Shown one piece after another: positions 1 to 7,502 of a DNA stretch of 39,554 nt. The number at the start of each line of letters is the position of its first letter. The stretch's first letter is position 1. The translations under genes were made by a program, and so were the position numbers. The DNA comes from a bacterium UBP2_UBA5202 (lineage in GTDB: Bacteria > Edwardsbacteria > AC1 > EtOH8). The notes below the pieces were generated by a model. The model searched no databases and was not told where the DNA came from. It saw only the letters and a program-made list of their open reading frames with translations. Location: contig DHVS01000025.1 of assembly GCA_002412795.1 (NCBI GenBank), positions 1 through 39,554 on the forward strand. Direction: 5' to 3'.

Positions 1-311
1 TCGTGAGACAGTTCGGTCTCTATCCTCTGTGGGCGCAGGAGATTTGAGAGGTCTTGTCCTTAGTACGAGAGGACCGGGATGAACGAACCTCTAGTGTACC
101 AGCTGTCCTGCCAAGGGCAAAGGTTGGGTAGCTATGTTCGGATGGGATAACCGCTGAATGCATCTAAGTGGGAAACCCACCTCAAGATTAGATCTCCCCT
201 AGCGTATGCTAGCTAAAGGCTCCCGGAAGACTACCGGGTTGATAGGCTACAGGTGTAAGTCCAGCAATGGATTAAGCCGAGTAGTACTAACGCAGCCGTG
301 AGGCTTGACCA
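1..311 (+). rRNA. rrl: 23S ribosomal RNA, 3' end (partial)
   Basis: The sequence carries the conserved 3' domain of 23S rRNA, including the sarcin-ricin stem (AGTACGAGAGGACCGG near 62-77) and the closing segment ending GTGAGGCTTGACC. The 5' part lies outside the window. The 3' boundary is set by comparison with the usual GTGAGGCTTAACC end and may be off by a few bases. Confidence 0.97.
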
Positions 312-509
312 TGAATTTTAAAAACCAGTTTTCATCGGTCGCATAATCAATGGTTTAATATCCAAGCTCTAAATGATCTTTATTAATAAAGCCCTGTTCG
401 GTTTTTAACCCCACTCCTTTCGTGAGTCACATAAAATCATGGCTCAGGACAGGCTCTTACCCTCCCCCAATGGGAGAGGGATCAGGGAAGGGCATAAAGA
501 GAAAGTTTT
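312..509 (+). other. 23S-5S internal transcribed spacer
   Basis: About 200 bp separate 23S and 5S. No tRNA is visible. The spacer has an AT-rich first half and then a CCCTCCCC..GGGAGAGGG inverted repeat near 462-480. Small open frames that run across it into 5S have no ribosome binding site and are not genes. Confidence 0.8.
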
Positions 510-622
<113 letters not shown>

Positions 623-635
623 GATTAAAATTAGG

Positions 636-662
636 AACCCCCGCTTTATAGCGGGGGTTTTC
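636..662 (+). terminator. Intrinsic terminator of the rRNA operon
   Basis: A 9-bp stem ACCCCCGCT/AGCGGGGGT closes on a short TTAT loop and is followed by TTTTCT. Near-identical hairpins occur at 864-890 and 7411-7437. The first and third also share about 20 bp of downstream flank. Confidence 0.93.
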
Positions 663-708
663 TATTTATACGGCTCCCGGGTCCCATATAAAGCTATAAT
701 AAAAGAGG

Positions 709-754
709 GACGTAAGATACACTAACTCGCAACGCTCGCAAGTGTTTCTAACGG
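709..754 (+). repeat. 46-nt hairpin repeat, unit 1
   Basis: This unit starts GACGTAAG and ends AACGG. Arms AGATACACT (715-723) and AGTGTTTCT (741-749) pair with one mismatch around a 17-nt loop. It matches the unit at 793-838 in length and layout, with paired changes in the stem. It lies in the non-coding tail after the rRNA operon. Confidence 0.75.
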
Positions 755-792
755 ATCCTTCGCCCTTTTAACACTTTTGATGGTGGGCTCAG

Positions 793-838
793 GACGCAAG
801 ATGCCCTAATTCACTTCGTTCATAAGGGCATCTAACGG
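793..838 (+). repeat. 46-nt hairpin repeat, unit 2
   Basis: This unit starts GACGCAAG and ends AACGG. Arms AGATGCCCT (799-807) and AGGGCATCT (825-833) pair perfectly around a 17-nt loop. Relative to unit 1 an A-T pair has become G-C and another has become C-G, so the stem is conserved while the sequence changes. Confidence 0.75.
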
Positions 839-840
839 TT

Positions 841-893
841 CGCCGCCGGGATTAAATTTAGGAACCCCCGCTTTTTTAGCGGGGGTTTTCTAT
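841..893 (+). terminator. Duplicate of the 5S 3' tail plus terminator
   Basis: CGCCGCCGGGATTAAA at 841-856 repeats the last bases of 5S and its trailer (614-629). It is followed by a second copy of the CCCCCGCT/AGCGGGGG terminator (stem 864-872 and 878-886, T-run 886-889). This looks like the remnant of a duplicated 5S end, and it would work as a backup terminator. Confidence 0.85.
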
Positions 894-916
894 TGTCATT
901 TCTTAAATCAAAGTGA

Positions 917-947
917 AAGAGCTGTCAGCAAAGACGGCTCTTTTTTT
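917..947 (+). terminator. Intrinsic terminator
   Basis: An AAAGAGC-T-GTC / GAC-G-GCTCTTT stem with one internal mismatch is followed by an uninterrupted run of T. It is the third terminator in line after the rRNA operon and sits just before a strong promoter. Confidence 0.85.
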
Positions 948-956
948 ATTTTCCGC

Positions 957-984
957 TTGACAAATGTTTCAATAATGCTATAAT
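957..984 (+). promoter_or_regulatory. Sigma-70-type promoter
   Basis: TTGACA at 957-962 and TATAAT at 979-984 are both perfect consensus boxes, separated by 16 bp. The promoter drives the ORF starting at 1033, which has a perfect AAGGAGG upstream. Confidence 0.85.
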
Positions 985-1032
985 CCTGAAGGTACAGGCC
1001 TACAATACATTTAACCAAAAGGAGGAAAGCTT

Positions 1033-1413
1033 ATGCCGTTGCCCAAGGATTTCAGCAAGGCCGTCAATGCGCTGACGGCGCGGGCGCAGGGATTGGACAA
1101 GAACAAGGCGGACTTTGCCTCGGCCGCAGACCAACAGATCGTCAAGCCGTTTTTAAGCGGCGCCGGCAGGATCAAAGACCTTGACGCCAAACAGGAGCAG
1201 GCTTCGACATAGCTCAGCCGAACGGCCAAGGCGGCGTTGCACCAGATCACCGAGGAACTGAACGCGGCCTTTAAACAATTAGCTGGGTTGGATTCGCAGT
1301 TGACTTCGCTGATTTACGCCAAGTACACCAAGAAGAACGATAAGCTGGAAGAGTTTGGATTGAAGTCTTGGAAGCCAAGCGGACGGAAGGGACCCAGGAC
1401 AAAGAAAGCCTGA
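1033..1413 (+). pseudogene. Small helical protein gene interrupted by one in-frame TAG
   Basis: An open frame starts at ATG 1033 behind AAGGAGG (1018-1024) and a consensus promoter. It begins MPLPKDFSKAVNAL and reads 59 codons to TAG at 1210-1212. The same frame then continues (LSRTAKAALHQITEEL...) to TGA at 1411-1413, 126 codons in all. Both halves are rich in Ala, Lys, Leu and Gln with the same helical character and G+C-rich codons, so they look like one protein. The stop lies exactly inside a copy of the TTCGAC..GCTCAG palindrome (1200-1219), which suggests repeat insertion or repeat mutation broke the gene. I do not recognise the family. A functional 59-residue product or readthrough of the TAG cannot be excluded. 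Confidence 0.6.
1200..1219. repeat. TTCGAC..GCTCAG palindromic repeat, copy 1
   Basis: GGCTTCGACATAGCTCAGCC has terminal arms GGCT/AGCC and the conserved TTCGAC and GCTCAG cores seen in four other places in the window. The TAG inside it is the in-frame stop of the surrounding ORF. Confidence 0.75.
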
Positions 1414-1439
1414 TAGGGGAATCGCCGTACCGCCCGGCG

Positions 1440-1651
1440 GCATTAGAATACCAAGTAGTGGGATTAGTATTCCGTATGGCGGAATACTAATCCTGACTTT
1501 GGGAATTAGTATTTCACGGTATAATATTAGTATTCCAAGCCAAAGAATTAGAATTCCAGACGGTGGAATTAGTATTCCAAGACGTGAAATTAGAATTCCG
1601 GAACTTGTAATTAATGTTCCCAGCCTTGGAATTAGTATTCCAAGGCAAAAG
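1440..1651. repeat. Ten-unit 21-bp tandem array of GGAATTAGTATTCC-type palindromes
   Basis: The ATTAG core starts at 1442, 1463, 1505, 1526, 1547, 1568, 1589, 1610 (ATTAA) and 1631, an exact 21-bp period. The unit expected at 1484 is present in inverted orientation (GGAATACTAATCC at 1481-1493). Each unit is a near-palindrome of about 14 bp plus a 7-bp variable spacer. Since 21 is divisible by three, several frames stay open across it and encode heptapeptide repeats. None of these has a ribosome binding site, so I treat them as by-products. It starts about 30 bp after the broken ORF. Confidence 0.9.
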
Positions 1652-1832
1652 GAAAGTAGTTTTGGACAGGGAATACTTGTATTTAAGTAAGTTAAGCTAT
1701 TGTTTTGCAATGGATTGGACGGATTGTGCGATAATTAGAGGCCATTAGTAAAAAATGTCTCAATTAGGATCGCTAACCCTGGCGATAAATACTGCGGTAG
1801 GATAGGTATACGTCATAGGTGCGTATATATAG

Positions 1833-1876
1833 CTACTGGTAATTGGCTTTACGTCATAATGGCGTAAAGCCGGTAG
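1833..1876 (+). other. Stem-loop upstream of the EcsC-family gene
   Basis: GGCTTTACG (1845-1853) pairs perfectly with CGTAAAGCC (1863-1871). An outer CTAC/GTAG pair adds to the stem, and GTTAGGT follows at once. The structure has no T-run. It might be a regulatory leader or part of an attC-like recombination site. The rest of 1652-1925 shows no gene. Confidence 0.45.
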
Positions 1877-1925
1877 TTAGGTGAAAATGCGGCACGCAAC
1901 CAACACACATTCAAAGGAGCAGTTT

Positions 1926-2657
1926 ATGGATAACGACAACAAATCAATCGAGATCTGGAATAAAGTGCTGAAGGCATCGCTCAGTATCCCGGGTGCCAAA
2001 ATAGATCGGACTTCGTTTTTGACTAAGGAACTTTCGAAAAGAGTATCAGAAACACAAATGCAATCAGCCATTGAATCGAATCCAGCAAAGGCCGGCATCC
2101 CAAGAGCTACAATGGACGAGGTCGCCAAAGCCTCCATCAAATGGCATCTCACTCAGGTAACTTCTATCTCATTTTTGGCGGGTCTTCCTGGTGGATGGTG
2201 GATGGCTGGAACGATACCAGCAGATTTAGCTCAGTTTTATTGGCATGTGATACAAGTTGTCCAAAAACTAGCATACATTTACGGTTGGCCTGAACTTTAT
2301 AGCGTCGATGAAATTGATGACGAGACGTTGCTTCAAATTACCCTGTTCATAGGCGTGATGATGGGTGCTAAAGGTGCAGCAAAGATAGTTTCTGAACTAG
2401 CCGAGCGTGTTTCCGCGGAAGTCGCCAAGCGACTTCCAAGAGCCGCTCTCACAAAGTATGGTATTTATACTCTTGCAAAACAAGTCGCAAAATGGATCGG
2501 GGTCAAGTTGACAAAGGATATCTTCTCAAGAATAGCGTCCAAAATTGTTCCCATCCTCGGCGGCGCAGTCTCAGGGGCGATTTCTTATGTCACGATGAAG
2601 TCAATGTCCCGTAGGCTGTCAAGTCATTTACGTTCTCTGGCAATTGCGGGTTCGTAA
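1926..2657 (+). CDS. EcsC family protein
   Basis: The protein of 243 aa resembles the EcsC family, whose biochemical role is poorly defined. The recognisable block is AGLPGGWW followed by ADLAQFYWHVIQVVQKLAYIYGWPEL, interrupted only by a short MAGTIP stretch, at about residues 80-125. It is followed by a hydrophobic TLFIGVMMGAKGAAK segment and a C-terminal glycine-rich IVPILGGAVSGAISY stretch. All of this fits a membrane-associated protein. ATG 1926 is chosen because AAAGGAG sits 7 bases upstream; an upstream in-frame ATG at 1881 lacks a site. Its codon use is AT-richer than the core genes, and hairpin-rich non-coding DNA flanks it on both sides. This suggests acquisition as part of an accessory patch with the next gene. 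Confidence 0.8.
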   Translation: MDNDNKSIEIWNKVLKASLSIPGAKIDRTSFLTKELSKRVSETQMQSAIESNPAKAGIPRATMDEVAKASIKWHLTQVTSISFLAGLPGGWWMAGTIPADLAQFYWHVIQVVQKLAYIYGWPELYSVDEIDDETLLQITLFIGVMMGAKGAAKIVSELAERVSAEVAKRLPRAALTKYGIYTLAKQVAKWIGVKLTKDIFSRIASKIVPILGGAVSGAISYVTMKSMSRRLSSHLRSLAIAGS

Positions 2658-2826
2658 CAATTCAGCGATGCGTGCCGCCACTCCACATAACAAAGGGCTT
2701 GCTGGCTCGGCTTGCGACTGGGGAGAACGCAAGCCTCGCATCACATGGCCTATGGCATTAAGCGGTCACGTTCGCAAAGCCGCAAACGTTAGCCGTAACC
2801 CCACACACAATAGAAAGGTAATCAAG
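2658..2826 (+). other. Hairpin-rich intergenic region, weakly attC-like
   Basis: This gap between two AT-rich genes holds GCTTGCG/CGCAAGC (2709-2733). It starts with TAACAATTC right at the upstream stop codon and has CATAACAAAGGGCTTG in the middle. It ends with CGCAAACGTTAGCC. That layout recalls integron cassette recombination sites, but the GTTRRRY box is imperfect and no integrase is visible. I see no gene here. Confidence 0.35.
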
Positions 2827-3498
2827 ATGGCAAATGAAGACATTGACCCAAAAGCGCGCGAGCGTTTTGGGACTGAAGCTAAAGTATCGTTGATAAAGGC
2901 TTCCATTTTTTGGGCATCAGCAAAAGAAGAATATGTAAGGGGCGACTACTTAGCTACAGCAGTAAGTGCATATTATTCAATTTTCCATTTGTCATTGTTT
3001 GTAATGTGGTTAAAGCCCGAATATTTGCAGCCAGCAATAAAAGACAAACTAATCAAAATTCAAGACGCGGGCGGCCCATTGCCTGATAAAAGTATTTCTC
3101 ACGGAAACATAGAAGAATTCTTATGCGAAGATCATGGTGAATTATTAGTATCCGTAAAAGAACTTGGGGAACTATTTAAGAAAGCAAAGGGCTATCGTGA
3201 ATTTGCAAGTTATGGGCCTCGTGTCACAACCAATGGTGACAACATATTTATCGGCCCATGTTCTTTTACCATTGAAACTTTAAATGACATTATCAATGAA
3301 ACAGAAAAACTGATAAAACAAACTGTTCTATCAGTTTTGCCAAAAACTGCTTACGATGGGATGTTGGGTAATATTGTAGTTGACCAGTCTATACCAATGA
3401 TAGAACAATCTGATTTAAGTTTTAGAAAATGGTCGTCTCCGGATATAATAAAGCGGGCATCTGTTTTATTGGAAGACATCAAGCGGGGAGTAACTTAA
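2827..3498 (+). CDS. HEPN-like domain protein
   Basis: A 223-aa protein starts at ATG 2827 (MANEDIDPKARERFG) behind AGAAAGG. The frame is open further upstream, but that part is non-coding gap with no ribosome site. Residues about 17-60 (SLIKASIFWASAKEEYVRGDY, then LATAVSAYYSIFH) look like the helical core of HEPN domains, where an YY..FH block is typical. HEPN proteins are often RNases in toxin-antitoxin or defence systems, but many are non-catalytic, and a clear Rx4-6H motif is not certain here. No partner nucleotidyltransferase lies beside it. Base composition is the most AT-rich of any gene in the window, pointing to horizontal transfer. The C-terminal half is unrecognised. Confidence 0.6.
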   Translation: MANEDIDPKARERFGTEAKVSLIKASIFWASAKEEYVRGDYLATAVSAYYSIFHLSLFVMWLKPEYLQPAIKDKLIKIQDAGGPLPDKSISHGNIEEFLCEDHGELLVSVKELGELFKKAKGYREFASYGPRVTTNGDNIFIGPCSFTIETLNDIINETEKLIKQTVLSVLPKTAYDGMLGNIVVDQSIPMIEQSDLSFRKWSSPDIIKRASVLLEDIKRGVT

Positions 3499-3607
3499 TA
3501 ATATTAGTTAGTTCTTGTGGCAACTATTTACAACGGGTTTTGTGGCTTGTGAGTGACAGGTACGTAAGCCTACCCTAAAATAAACCCAACCCAAAAAAGG
3601 AGACCCA

Positions 3608-6100
3608 ATGCGCAAATATATTTCTGCCATCATCATAGGAACTTTATTAGTTCTCGGATGGGCCAGTACCTTTGCCCAGCAAACCGGGCAGCCGCTTAGC
3701 GAGGCATTGGATCAAAACGGCAGGATAATCCCAGGTATAACCAGCGGCAGTTTTGACGCCCGCGGTTACCAAATGCAACTGGCCCCAGACGGCAGCCCGA
3801 CCTTTACCAGCTCCCCCCAGGACTCCAACTGGGATAACCGGTTTTGGCTGCCGGGGGTTGACAACGCTGTTTATGCAACGGCAGTAGATAGCGTAGGCAA
3901 CCTATATGTTGGCGGCGCTTTTACGGCCATAAACGGCGATACGGCCATGCGATACATCGCCAAATGGAACGGCACGACTTGGTCGGCCCTGGGCAGCGGC
4001 ATGAATAGCTCTGTCAATGCCATAGCGGTCAGCGGCAGTGATGTATATGTGGGTGGAAGTTTTCACATAGCAGGTGGAGATAGTGCAAATCATATCGCCA
4101 AATGGAATGGCTCGTCCTGGTCGGCCTTGGGCAGCGGTATGAATGGCGATGTCAATGCCCTTGCCATCATTGACAGTAATGTCTATGCGGGCGGTTGGTT
4201 CAACGCAGCTGGCGGGGTCGGCGCGAGTCGTATAGCCAAATGGAACGGCTCATCCTGGTCGGCCCTGGGCAGCGGTATGAATGGCGCTGTCAATGCCATT
4301 GCAGTCAGCGGCACTGACGTATATGCGGGTGGTGGTTTCACTTATGCCGGCGGGGCCAGCGCCAATTGTATCGCCAAATGGAACGGCACGACTTGGTCGG
4401 CCCTGGGCAGCGGCATGAATAGCTCTGTCAATGCCATAGCGGTCAGCGGCACTGACGTATATGCGGGCGGTTATTTCACCACAGCTGGCGGTGATAGCGC
4501 CATATTCATTGCCAAATGGAACGGTTCGTCCTGGTCGGCCCTGGGTAGTGGTTTGAGTTACGATGTCTATTCTATTTCTGTCAGCGGCAGTGATGTATAT
4601 GTGGGTGGAAGTTTTCACATAGCAGGTGGAGATAGTGCAAATCATATCGCCAAATGGAATGGCTCGTCCTGGTCGGCCTTGGGCAGCGGTATGAATGACG
4701 CTGTCTGGACCATTGCTGTCAGCGGCAGCGATGTCTATGCGGGGGGTTATTTCAACACAGCAGGCTGGGTTGGCGCAAATCATATCGCCAAGTGGAACGG
4801 CTCGTCCTGGTCGGATCTGGGCAGTAATGGCAGCGGCGTGAATGACTATGTCTATGCCATAGCGGTAAGCGGCAGCGATGTCTATGCGGGGGGTTATTTC
4901 ACCGCAGCTGGTGGGGTTCGCGCAAATTATATCGCCAAATGGAACGGCTCGTCCTGGTCGGCCCTGGGCTTCGGCATGAATGACTATGTCTATGCCATAG
5001 CGGTCAGCGGCAGCGATGTGTATGCGGGTGGACAATTCACTATAGCCGGCGGGGCCAGCGCCAATTGTATCGCCAAGTGGAACGGTTCGTCCTGGTCGGC
5101 CTTAGGCAGCGGTATGAATAACGATGTCTATTCTATTTCTGTAAGCGGCAGCGATGTGTATGCGGGTGGACAATTCACTATAGCCGGCGGTGATAGCGCA
5201 AAATACATAGCCAAGTGGAACGGCTCGTCCTGGTCGGCCTTGGGCAGCGGTATGAATCACTATGTCTATGCCATAGCGGTCAGCGGCAGCGATGTGTATG
5301 CGGGTGGACAATTCACTATAGCCGGCGGGGATAGCGCTAAATATATCGCCAAATGGAACGGAACGTCCTGGTCGGCCTTGGGTAGCGGTATGAATAACGC
5401 TGTCTCAGACATTGCGGTCAGCGGCAGCGATGTGTATGCGGGCGGATTGTTCGCCACAGCCGGGGGGGTCGGCGCGAGTCGCATCGCCAAGTGGAACGGT
5501 TCGTTCTGGTCGGCCTTAGGCAGCGGTATGACTAGCTCTGTACGTGCCATTGCGGTCATCGGCAGCGATGTGTACGCGGGTGGATGGTTCACCACAGCTG
5601 GCGGGGTCAGCGCGAATCGCATCGCCAAATGGAACGGTTTGTCCTGGTCGGCCTTAGGTAGTGGGGTGAATGACTGGGTTGAAGCCATATCGGTCAGCGG
5701 CGACACTGTATATGCGGGGGGCTATTTCACCACCGCCGGCGGAAAAGCAAGCTCCCGTTTCGGCATTTACCATGATGTGCCTACCGGCGTTGCTGGGGAA
5801 CCAATGAACAATGAACAATTGACAATTAGCAATGTGCTACAAAACACACCTAATCCCTTCAGCCGTCAAACAACCATCAAATACCAAATAGCACAACCGG
5901 GGACGGTCAGTTTGAAAGTTTACAATATTGCCGGGCAGATGGTGCGAACGCTTGTCAATGAAGATAGGAAGATGGGAAGCTATGAAGTCGTGTGGAACGG
6001 AAGAGATGAAAGCGGCAAGCGGGTGGCAGGCGGTTTGTATTTCTACCGGCTTAATGCGGCAGGGGTAAGCGAAGTCAAGAGATTGGTTCTGATTAAGTGA
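3608..6100 (+). CDS. Secreted 13-repeat beta-propeller-like protein with C-terminal sorting domain
   Basis: This is an 830-aa exported protein. Residues 1-24 are a signal peptide ending TFAQQ. After a half unit come 13 consecutive 46-residue repeats (about residues 117-715), each with IAKWNG..WSALGSGMN, then VSGSDVYAGG.FT.AGG. This resembles the Rax2 / delta-60 type of beta-propeller repeat. The C-terminal 85 residues (PNPFSRQTTIKYQI..YNIAGQMVRTL..G.Y.V.WNGRDESGK..AGGLYFYRL) form the FlgD-like / type IX secretion sorting domain common in FCB bacteria. The likely location is the cell surface or outside, in adhesion or carbohydrate binding, by inference. AAGGAG lies 8 bases before the ATG. The repeats are nearly identical at DNA level in places, and a heptamer array encodes the linker before the sorting domain. 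Confidence 0.85.
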   Translation: MRKYISAIIIGTLLVLGWASTFAQQTGQPLSEALDQNGRIIPGITSGSFDARGYQMQLAPDGSPTFTSSPQDSNWDNRFWLPGVDNAVYATAVDSVGNLYVGGAFTAINGDTAMRYIAKWNGTTWSALGSGMNSSVNAIAVSGSDVYVGGSFHIAGGDSANHIAKWNGSSWSALGSGMNGDVNALAIIDSNVYAGGWFNAAGGVGASRIAKWNGSSWSALGSGMNGAVNAIAVSGTDVYAGGGFTYAGGASANCIAKWNGTTWSALGSGMNSSVNAIAVSGTDVYAGGYFTTAGGDSAIFIAKWNGSSWSALGSGLSYDVYSISVSGSDVYVGGSFHIAGGDSANHIAKWNGSSWSALGSGMNDAVWTIAVSGSDVYAGGYFNTAGWVGANHIAKWNGSSWSDLGSNGSGVNDYVYAIAVSGSDVYAGGYFTAAGGVRANYIAKWNGSSWSALGFGMNDYVYAIAVSGSDVYAGGQFTIAGGASANCIAKWNGSSWSALGSGMNNDVYSISVSGSDVYAGGQFTIAGGDSAKYIAKWNGSSWSALGSGMNHYVYAIAVSGSDVYAGGQFTIAGGDSAKYIAKWNGTSWSALGSGMNNAVSDIAVSGSDVYAGGLFATAGGVGASRIAKWNGSFWSALGSGMTSSVRAIAVIGSDVYAGGWFTTAGGVSANRIAKWNGLSWSALGSGVNDWVEAISVSGDTVYAGGYFTTAGGKASSRFGIYHDVPTGVAGEPMNNEQLTISNVLQNTPNPFSRQTTIKYQIAQPGTVSLKVYNIAGQMVRTLVNEDRKMGSYEVVWNGRDESGKRVAGGLYFYRLNAAGVSEVKRLVLIK
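3957..5750 (+). repeat. Thirteen 138-bp in-gene tandem repeats
   Basis: The coding repeats have an exact 138-bp (46-codon) period, except unit 7, which carries three extra codons. A 118-bp block at 4028-4145 is identical to 4580-4697, exactly four units away. Units 1 and 4 also share a long identical stretch three units apart. This indicates recent duplication or gene conversion between non-adjacent units. Confidence 0.9.
5803..5837 (+). repeat. Heptamer tandem array inside a gene (AATGAAC type)
   Basis: Five consecutive 7-mers, AATGAAC, AATGAAC, AATTGAC, AATTAGC and AATGTGC, sit in frame in the repeat-protein gene. They encode MNNEQLTISN in the linker (about residues 732-744) between the propeller-like repeats and the sorting domain. 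It is one of four unrelated heptamer arrays in the window. Confidence 0.75.
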
Positions 6101-6147
6101 GCACGTAAATGCACACAAACCCGCAAAATGTTAGCCTTCCATAGCCC

Positions 6148-7377
6148 ATGTCCAAGAAAAAATCCAAACACCAAAGCCTAAGCCAGCAGCATCTGGCCCA
6201 GGCCCAGCACCGCAACCGGCACTGGGAGAAGATAAAATTCATCTGCCAGGCCTGCGGCGCTCCGCAGGCCTTTTCCCTGCTGCCCCGCCGCCAGCTGGAG
6301 CGGCTGTACGACCTGCGCTTCCTGCCGTATCGCATCGAGGACGCGCCGGGCGAGAACATCCCGGAGCGGGTGGTCAAAGACTGCCGGATATTTGTCTTTG
6401 ACCAGGTAAAACGAATGACCATGCCGGTCGTTCCGGGCGGGCCGGAGATCACTCTGGACGATTATCTCAATGTTGCCCTCAGCCTGAAGCATTACATCAA
6501 ATACCTTGCCGGCGATGAATTTGCCGGGGCCGGAGAATTCAAGCAAGCCCTGGCAGCCTTTGCCGGGGATGAAGAGTCTTTTAATGCGGCCTTTTCCAAG
6601 CTTTCCGACGCCCTGTGGGTGCCCAGCGCCTTTTGCAGCGATCTCAACTCCCGGATCTACTGGCTGACTCTGTCTTTTGACAGTTTGGACGGCGAAACCT
6701 GTCTGGAGCGTAATCTGGAAGTGCACGCCCATGCGCCGGAGCGCGCCCAAGTCAGTTTTGACGGCATTCTCCGTCCGGCGGTCCGGGTTTGCTGGGCCTT
6801 CTGCGGGGCGGGGCTGGAGAAGGTTGATCTCAAACCGTCTGATTTGGGCCTGCGCGGAAGCTTTGACAAACTGCCGCACGAGGTTTATGTCCAGTCGCAC
6901 GCCCTGCAGCGGCTGGAGGAGCGGATGGACGGAGTGGTGGCCGGGCTGCTGCACTTCAGCCTGTTCCTGTCACTGCAGCAACCCAAGGCGATCAACGACG
7001 GGCAGGGGAACATCCTGATAGAGTACCGGATATTCAACATCAAGGCCGGATACCTGGCGGCCTATATCAAGGACGGCCGGGTGGTGATCCGCACCTTTCT
7101 GTTCGTCACCAACAACGGCACGCCCGAGGGCAAGAGGCTGGAGGAGGTTTTTGGGCTGGGCAAGATTGACAAGCAATACCTGACCCTCGACAAGTTGAGC
7201 ACCTTCATGGCCGCCGATGTGGCCGGCAACGCTGGATTGCAGGAGTTATTCCAACAGGCAGGCTGCGAGTGCCTGTGGGATCTGAAAAAAAAGGTGGGGC
7301 CTCTGTGTACTGTCAGCGGGCAAACCCCGGCGGCGCTGCTGGAGCAATATTTGGGGTTGAATACGAAGCAGATTTGA
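6148..7377 (+). CDS. Protein of unknown function, 409 aa
   Basis: I do not recognise this protein. The start is the ATG at 6148 (MSKKKSKHQSL); no good ribosome site precedes it. Seen features are a basic N-terminus, one CQAC cysteine pair near residues 34-37 next to APQAFSLLPRRQLERLYDL, and a SHALQRLEERMDG block near residue 249. An FLFVTNNGTPEGKRLEEVFGL stretch lies near residue 315. There is no signal peptide or membrane segment, so it should be cytoplasmic. The HALQRL.ER block faintly recalls DUF4258/RelE-like folds, but that is weak. It is followed by a terminator, so it ends its own transcription unit, 47 bp after the secreted repeat protein. Confidence 0.75.
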   Translation: MSKKKSKHQSLSQQHLAQAQHRNRHWEKIKFICQACGAPQAFSLLPRRQLERLYDLRFLPYRIEDAPGENIPERVVKDCRIFVFDQVKRMTMPVVPGGPEITLDDYLNVALSLKHYIKYLAGDEFAGAGEFKQALAAFAGDEESFNAAFSKLSDALWVPSAFCSDLNSRIYWLTLSFDSLDGETCLERNLEVHAHAPERAQVSFDGILRPAVRVCWAFCGAGLEKVDLKPSDLGLRGSFDKLPHEVYVQSHALQRLEERMDGVVAGLLHFSLFLSLQQPKAINDGQGNILIEYRIFNIKAGYLAAYIKDGRVVIRTFLFVTNNGTPEGKRLEEVFGLGKIDKQYLTLDKLSTFMAADVAGNAGLQELFQQAGCECLWDLKKKVGPLCTVSGQTPAALLEQYLGLNTKQI

Positions 7378-7410
7378 ATCATACCGGTCAAACTCAGGAC
7401 AAGTTTAGAA

Positions 7411-7437
7411 GCCCCCGCTTTTTTAGCGGGGGTTTTC
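7411..7437 (+). terminator. Intrinsic terminator, rRNA-terminator paralogue
   Basis: CCCCCGCT (7412-7419) and AGCGGGGG (7425-7432) pair and TTTTCT follows. From 7426 to 7456 the sequence matches 651-681 behind the rRNA terminator with only two differences, which includes flank outside the hairpin. Confidence 0.92.
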
Positions 7438-7489
7438 TATTTATGCGGCTTCCGGGATTTCTGGACTTTTCATGGAGTATTTTTTATGA

Positions 7490-7495
7490 TATAAT
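7490..7495 (+). promoter_or_regulatory. -10 box just upstream of mtaB; possible leaderless start
   Basis: A perfect TATAAT lies only 7 bases before the mtaB ATG (7503). Transcription would start at or next to the start codon, and no Shine-Dalgarno is present. The -35 region is weak (TTTTCA at 17-bp spacing). Confidence 0.55.
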
Positions 7496-7502
7496 CAAGC
7501 CC

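Noticed and set aside
1440..1651. CRISPR array
   Set aside because: The repeats are only about 14 bp with 7-bp spacers, units vary, one is inverted, and no cas genes are near.
1279..1710. Open frames in both directions across the 21-bp array (minus-strand 143 codons, plus-strand 63 codons) with heptapeptide repeats
   Set aside because: The unit length is divisible by three, so frames stay open on both strands by construction. No Shine-Dalgarno or promoter is placed for either.
4250..5035. 261-codon antisense frame inside the surface repeat gene
   Set aside because: It mirrors the 138-bp coding repeats, whose period is divisible by three. The sense strand has signal peptide, ribosome site and sorting domain.
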